The notes under the pieces were generated by a model. The model ran no database searches and had not been told where the DNA came from. It saw nothing but the letters and a program-made list of their open reading frames with translations. From contig JAPKCC010000024.1 in assembly GCA_028823105.1 (NCBI GenBank), positions 1 through 37,260 on the forward strand: DNA of 37,260 nucleotides, given 5' to 3'. The translations under genes and the position numbers were made by a program. Below are positions 33,124 to 37,260 of this stretch, one piece after another. Position 1 is the first letter of the stretch. The number at the start of each line of letters is the position of its first letter. The stretch comes from Phycisphaerales bacterium (GTDB taxonomy: Bacteria > Planctomycetota > Phycisphaerae > Phycisphaerales > SM1A02).

Positions 33124-33157
33124 AAGACGCCCGCGTGAGTATTCACGCGGGCGTCTT
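33124..33157. terminator. Hairpin terminator after the His-rich lipoprotein
   Basis: A perfect 15-bp stem (33124-33138 with 33143-33157) with loop GTAT, followed by CTTCTTA. It lies 45 bases after the lipoprotein stop and 71 bases before the PHP-type gene start, so it should separate the two transcripts. Confidence 0.85.
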
Positions 33158-33228
33158 CTTCTTATCGAAACCCCGGATCCACCGTCAATTCGACGTGACG
33201 AGAAATCGCTCGTTGGTACGGTAGAAGC

Positions 33229-35664
33229 ATGCGAACCCTCTTTTTCACCATCATCGTCGGCGTCAGCGCCATCGCAATCGGCCTGAACGCTGGATTCGGG
33301 AGTCACGCCGTGACCTCGAGCCAAGAGGCCGCCGAGGCCTCTGCGCCGAAGACCGGAGTCCTCGTCTATCGCATCAACGGGCCGAATGGGCCGGTCCCCG
33401 GACGCATCACCGTCCTCGAACCCGACGTGGATCTGGTGGCGCTGGGTGGCCCCTTCGATGATCGCCACGCCGTTCGCGAGGACGTCTGTTACGCGATGGA
33501 TGGAACCGGAGAACTGGTCCTACCAGCCGGCGTCTGCGAGATTCTCGCGAGCCGAGGCATCGAATGGACGCTCGATCGCCAGCGGATCGAAGTCCCTGCG
33601 GGCGGACGAGTCGAAATCACCCTCGAGATCGAGCCGGCGGTGGATACCACGGGGCTGGTGGGTGGCGACTTGCACCTGCACACCCTGACCCATTCGGGCC
33701 ACGGCGACTCGAACATGCCCGAGCGGATCGTGAGCCTCCTCGGTGAAGGGGTCGATTTCGCGGTGGCGACGGATCACAACCGCAACATCGACTACCGACC
33801 GACCATCGACTCGCTCGATGCCGCGAGTCAGATCACCTCGATGGTCGGAAACGAGGTTTCGACTCCCGTCGGGCACTTCAATGCCTTCCCCCTGGACGCG
33901 GCGCGGCCGCCCGTACCCAGTCGATTGTCTGCCGCACCACCGCTCTTCCGACTTCTTCGGGCGGAGACAAACGACCTCGGCGTGGTCCCGATCATCCAGG
34001 TCAATCACCCTCGATGGGAAGGGATCGATTACTTCTCGCAGGCCGAGCTGGACGAGACCACCGGTTCCAGTGACAGCCCGCGATGGAGTCCGGATTTCGA
34101 CGCGATCGAAGTCCTCAACGAGAACTGTCTCTGGGGTTGGCGGGATCCTGAGAACTCAGCCGGAATCGACGTCGGCTCGCAAACGCATTCCTCGATGCGG
34201 GATTGGTACGCCCTGCTGGACACCGGCCATCGCGCCATCGCCACCGGCAATTCCGACAGCCATTCCGTGAAGGCGAACTTCGCTGGTGTTCCCCGTAACT
34301 ACTTTCCCTCGTCCACCGACGATCCGGGATCAATCGACCCGCGTGAGATGATCGACGCACTCCGGAGCGGCGACGTGGTGGTTTCCAGCGGGCCGATCGT
34401 TCGAGCATCGATCCCCGATCGCGGCATCCATGACGATCCGAGAATGGCGACCGCCGATGCGAACGGCGACGTGGTCATCGCGGTCGAAATTCAGGCGGCG
34501 CCCTGGATCGACGTCGATCGGATCCGAGTGATTCAGGACGGCGACGAGATCTCGACGATCAATGTGAATTCCGGCCGGGACCGGATTCGATTCGAAGGTG
34601 ACATCCGGATTCCGACGAAGGAAGACGGGTGGATCATCCTGCTGGTCGAAGGCGACGATTCGCTGGCCCCGATGATCGAGGGCAAGCGACGGCCGGTGCT
34701 GCCAGTCGCGATCGTCAATCCGTTCCGTATCGACGCCGATCGAGACGGTGTCTGGACACCACCGCTGGATCGAGTTCGAACGCACGTTGCGGCGATGAAG
34801 TCAGCCGCGGTCGACGCGGAATGGTCAGCAGCCTCAGGATCGGAACGACGACGCATCATCGCCGCCGCCCGGTCAACCGAAGGACTCAACGATGAAGTCA
34901 GAACGAGACTCATCGGGCTGGGATTGTCGGACGATTCAACCGAACGAACCGTGGTCCGACTCAGCGCCGCCCGCGGCGCCGCCGGTGATCCTCGATTCGC
35001 CGATACGCTCGAAGCGGCGCTGATCGACGAATCTACGAGCGACCGAGCCGCGGTCGCCGTGCTGCAGAGCCTCGCGGTCACTGCCCCGAGGAAAGCAAAC
35101 GAACGACTGCAGGAGTTCATCACGAACCGCGGCATCGAGAATCTCCGAAATCTCGGAGCAAAGGGCATCGACGATGTGGCCGGCCCCGCTCCTCGCCACT
35201 GGCTGGTGGCGGGTCCGTATCCGGGCACCGCCGATCTCGAGTCGTTCGCTCGTTCATTCTCAACCCTCACGACGCCCCCGAAAACCAATGGGGGAACGCA
35301 GGGTTGGGAACTGAAGCGAACCAGGCCGAACGGACTGCTCTCGTTTCTGGAAATCGCGGCTGAACCGTCGGCGACAGAGAACGCCATCGCCGTCGCGGCC
35401 GGTTGGATCATGTGCCCTCGCCCTCTGACTGCAACCATCGCTTTCGGTTCCGACGACGGCGCGGTCGTTCTGGTGAACGGCGAGACGATCCTGCTCGATC
35501 GAACCACTCACGGTGCCTCACCGTTCGGCTCGATCCTGCAGGTTCCGCTTCGACAGGGACCGAACCAAGTGATCATCGCGGTGGAGAACGGAAGCGGAGA
35601 TTTCGGTTTCCACTTCCGTCCCCTAGATCGCGAAGCCACGGTCATGACGTCGATCGACGACTGA
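33229..35664 (+). CDS. Exported PHP-type metallohydrolase (CehA/McbA-like) with C-terminal beta domain
   Basis: 811 residues. Signal peptide within the first 30 residues. A beta-rich N-terminal region (45-135) precedes the PHP catalytic domain at about 140-430: GGDLHLHT (D147, H149, H151), FAVATDHN (D182, H183), a middle NHPRWEGIDYF, and GNSDSH (D343, H345), all metal-ligand positions of the family. Substrate not predictable. Beyond about 520 is a helical repeat-like region (STEGLNDEVRTRLIGLGL and following), then from about 640 a beta-sandwich domain with WLVAGPYPG, FGSDDGAVVLVNGETILL and FGFHFR, similar to carbohydrate-binding or sugar-cleaving accessory domains. Likely periplasmic or secreted. 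Confidence 0.85.
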   Translation: MRTLFFTIIVGVSAIAIGLNAGFGSHAVTSSQEAAEASAPKTGVLVYRINGPNGPVPGRITVLEPDVDLVALGGPFDDRHAVREDVCYAMDGTGELVLPAGVCEILASRGIEWTLDRQRIEVPAGGRVEITLEIEPAVDTTGLVGGDLHLHTLTHSGHGDSNMPERIVSLLGEGVDFAVATDHNRNIDYRPTIDSLDAASQITSMVGNEVSTPVGHFNAFPLDAARPPVPSRLSAAPPLFRLLRAETNDLGVVPIIQVNHPRWEGIDYFSQAELDETTGSSDSPRWSPDFDAIEVLNENCLWGWRDPENSAGIDVGSQTHSSMRDWYALLDTGHRAIATGNSDSHSVKANFAGVPRNYFPSSTDDPGSIDPREMIDALRSGDVVVSSGPIVRASIPDRGIHDDPRMATADANGDVVIAVEIQAAPWIDVDRIRVIQDGDEISTINVNSGRDRIRFEGDIRIPTKEDGWIILLVEGDDSLAPMIEGKRRPVLPVAIVNPFRIDADRDGVWTPPLDRVRTHVAAMKSAAVDAEWSAASGSERRRIIAAARSTEGLNDEVRTRLIGLGLSDDSTERTVVRLSAARGAAGDPRFADTLEAALIDESTSDRAAVAVLQSLAVTAPRKANERLQEFITNRGIENLRNLGAKGIDDVAGPAPRHWLVAGPYPGTADLESFARSFSTLTTPPKTNGGTQGWELKRTRPNGLLSFLEIAAEPSATENAIAVAAGWIMCPRPLTATIAFGSDDGAVVLVNGETILLDRTTHGASPFGSILQVPLRQGPNQVIIAVENGSGDFGFHFRPLDREATVMTSIDD

Positions 35665-35697
35665 CCGGGGCAGGGTTCTCTGGAAACCGAACGGAGC

Positions 35698-35736
35698 CGG
35701 GCGGAATCGGCTGCATTCGCATACCGATTCCGCCCG
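35698..35736. terminator. Hairpin between convergent genes, possible bidirectional terminator
   Basis: A 13-bp perfect stem (35698-35710 with 35724-35736) with a 13-base loop lies between the PHP gene stop and the chitinase stop. No T-run follows on either strand, so a terminator role is plausible but weaker than for the other two. Confidence 0.55.
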
Positions 35737-35746
35737 TCCCACGAAA

Positions 35747-37258
35747 TCATTCGGCCATCACGGACGCTGCAATGAGATCCACGAGCGACTCCTGACGATC
35801 CGCGGTGATCTCCCAGTACATGACACCGCCCAGTCCGAGGTTCTGGAGATAGGCCAGCTTGTGGGCCATCGACTCTTCGTCTTCGTAGGAGACGAAGTGG
35901 CCACCGAACGCGGTCGGCGAGTACAGATACGGCGCCTTCGCGACGTCATCCCAGTACCGGGTGTACGAACCGGATTCGAGCAGTTGGAGAATCCCGTCCC
36001 GCCCCGTCGATCCCGCATCGAAATCGCTGACGCCCGTAGCGCCACTCGACCAGTCATCCCAGGTTCCGTCGGGCACGGAGCTGGCGGATGCGAACAGATT
36101 GCCGTTTCCGGAATCCGCCACGCCACCCCAGGCTCGACCGTAGAACGGCACCCCCATCACCAACTTCGAGGGATCGACCCCTTGATCGAGGAACAGATGG
36201 AGCGTGAAGTCAACGGTGTACTTCTCTGCCATTTCCGGATCTCCGGGTTCTGCAGGGTTCATATAGAGCGGCGCATGGTGGCCAGTCTTGGAGAGATCCC
36301 AGGCCCCGCGCATGTCGTAGGTCATGACGTTGATGAAGTCGAGAATCTCACCGAGTCGATCGCATTCGAGATGTCGAATCTTGTCAAAGCCTGCTGGTGC
36401 CGCGATCGAGAGTTCGTAGTACACCCCGTCTTCGTCTCCCGCGACGTCGAGTTGATCACGAAGCTCCTGGAGGAGATGCGTGTAGTTCACGCCGTCTTCC
36501 GGCCGGTAGACGTTGCTCGCGAGCCCACCCTCGACCGGATACTCCCAGTCGATGTCGACACCGTCGAAGTTGTAGTCTCGGATGAACTGGACACAACTCT
36601 CCGCGAAGTTCGACCGTGATTCAACGGTCAAGGCAACGTCACTGAATCGCCCCGAGAGCGTCCAACCCCCGACCGAGATCATGGTCTTCAAGTGCGGATA
36701 CTGAGGCTTGTAGACGTTGTTGATCTGATTGATGAGCCCGCGATAGGGTTGATCCCAGGTATCACCGGGAAAAGACTTGTCGATGGCCGCGAACTCGTCG
36801 AAGAGTGCGACTCGACCATCGGCCCCGATGTCTACAAACGCGTAATTCAGATGGGTGATCTTGTCGTACGGGATGTCCGCAGGTTGATAGTCCCGACCGT
36901 AGGTCCCCCACTCGATGTAGTACGCCACAACCCGTCCATCAACACTGACCGGACATGCTCCCCACGCGGCCAGCATGAGTCCAAGGTCCGCTCCGTCGAC
37001 GACGCCGCTCTGGTTGAGATCGCCGTCACCGGACTCCCCCCACGCGGCCAGCATCAACCCGAGATCACCTCCATCGACAACACCAGATCCGTCCAGATCA
37101 GCAGGACAGGGATCGTTTGGCGGCGGATCGCCGCTGCCGTCGCCGCTGCCGTCGCCGTCGCCGTCGCCGCTGCCGTCGCCGTCGCCGTCGCCGCTGCCGT
37201 CGCCGCTGCCGTCGCCGTCGCCGCTGCCGTCGCCGCTGCCGTCGCCGTCGCCGCTGCC
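35747..37258 (-). CDS. GH18 chitinase-like protein with dockerin-like repeats, 5' end outside the window
   Basis: The visible part is a C-terminal fragment that runs off the right edge. In coding order it has a Gly-Asp/Gly-Ser linker encoded by hexamer repeats, PPPNDPCPADLDGSG, two dockerin-like Ca-binding repeats (DLDGSGVVDGGDLGLMLAAW and DLNQSGVVDGADLGLMLAAW), and a GH18 catalytic domain starting VVAYYIEWGTYGRDY. The active-site motif is FDGVDIDWEYPVEGG (DxxDxDxE). SVGGWTLSGRFSD and the final GVMYWEITADRQ strand complete the TIM barrel. It should hydrolyse chitin or related beta-1,4-GlcNAc polymers outside the cell. The duplicated repeat is usually found at the C-terminus of such proteins; here it precedes the catalytic domain. 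ATG 37057 is internal and not the start. Confidence 0.93.
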   Translation of the reverse strand, partial: GSGDGDGSGDGSGDGDGSGDGSGDGDGDGSGDGDGDGSGDGSGDPPPNDPCPADLDGSGVVDGGDLGLMLAAWGESGDGDLNQSGVVDGADLGLMLAAWGACPVSVDGRVVAYYIEWGTYGRDYQPADIPYDKITHLNYAFVDIGADGRVALFDEFAAIDKSFPGDTWDQPYRGLINQINNVYKPQYPHLKTMISVGGWTLSGRFSDVALTVESRSNFAESCVQFIRDYNFDGVDIDWEYPVEGGLASNVYRPEDGVNYTHLLQELRDQLDVAGDEDGVYYELSIAAPAGFDKIRHLECDRLGEILDFINVMTYDMRGAWDLSKTGHHAPLYMNPAEPGDPEMAEKYTVDFTLHLFLDQGVDPSKLVMGVPFYGRAWGGVADSGNGNLFASASSVPDGTWDDWSSGATGVSDFDAGSTGRDGILQLLESGSYTRYWDDVAKAPYLYSPTAFGGHFVSYEDEESMAHKLAYLQNLGLGGVMYWEITADRQESLVDLIAASVMAE

Positions 37259-37260
37259 GT
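37129..37260. repeat. Hexamer repeat encoding a Gly-Asp/Gly-Ser linker
   Basis: Runs of CGCCGT and CGCTGC-type hexamers reach the window edge. The last 60 bases are two exact 30-base units (37201-37230 and 37231-37260), a higher-order repeat. On the coding strand they give alternating Gly-Asp and Gly-Ser. It is likely a variable-length flexible linker in the chitinase. Confidence 0.95.

Noticed and set aside
37129-37260. CRISPR-like array at the right edge
   Set aside because: It is a continuous hexamer repeat with no spacers and codes in frame for a Gly-Asp/Ser linker.
1-37260. tRNA, rRNA, insertion sequence or prophage genes
   Set aside because: None seen on reading both strands: no cloverleaf or CCA-type ends, no transposase or integrase motifs, no phage structural genes.

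Overview
The window is high-GC, densely coded bacterial DNA with 27 protein genes on both strands. I see no rRNA, tRNA, CRISPR array, insertion sequence or prophage. It looks chromosomal and most likely comes from a planctomycete, probably a marine relative of Phycisphaerae. The main clue is the calcium-binding dockerin-like repeat on the right edge (DLNQSGVVDGADLGLMLAAWG type), a hallmark of secreted planctomycetal proteins. The many lipoproteins and large exported proteins, and an LptD-like outer-membrane protein, suggest a diderm envelope. The taxonomic call is an inference from gene style, not from a marker gene.

Layout. (1) 1-6.8 kb: the 3' part of an LptD/OstA-like outer-membrane barrel gene (+), convergent with a minus-strand run of HAD phosphatase, LemA, a membrane-anchored unknown, a second LemA, and RuvB. 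(2) 6.9-10.7 kb (+): a small unknown protein, a secreted helical protein translationally coupled to galactokinase, and a cyclophilin-type lipoprotein. (3) 10.7-20.0 kb (-): a probable transcription unit headed by a 1229-aa Maf-like protein and followed by NeuA, NeuB and NeuC (CMP-nonulosonic acid synthesis), then MiaE (tRNA hydroxylase), an HDOD signalling protein and a stand-alone LON substrate-binding-domain protein. (4) 20.0-28.2 kb: a small membrane protein (+), a large exported glycosidase-like protein (-), and a divergent five-gene plus-strand run (membrane protein, lipoprotein, threonine aldolase, HAD phosphatase, M29 aminopeptidase) with stop/start overlaps. (5) 28.3-37.3 kb: a small lipoprotein, a PepSY-PepSY-FKBP fusion, a transketolase-RpiB pair, a His-rich lipoprotein, an exported PHP-type (CehA/McbA-like) metallohydrolase, and the C-terminal part of a dockerin-like/GH18 chitinase that runs off the right edge.

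How the genes fit together. The most coherent system is the nonulosonic (sialic- or legionaminic-type) acid cassette. NeuC makes the ManNAc-type sugar, NeuB condenses it with phosphoenolpyruvate, NeuA activates it with CTP, and the Maf domain is the expected transferase to flagellin or another surface protein. The Maf protein is unusual: it also carries a SpsF-like nucleotidyltransferase-type domain and a C-terminal domain that follows the radical SAM/SPASM layout but has lost the cluster-binding cysteines and the GGE-type motif. This is the best candidate here for something undescribed.

Structure beyond the genes. A period-9 tandem repeat recurs at three unrelated loci, in two cases sharing the pattern ATGAGNNNC. 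Perfect 15-bp hairpins sit after the FKBP gene and after the His-rich lipoprotein. Seven gene pairs overlap by 1-4 bases (ATGA, GTGA or TGATG), indicating translational coupling. No gap between genes exceeds 300 bases; the longest is 9796-10049.
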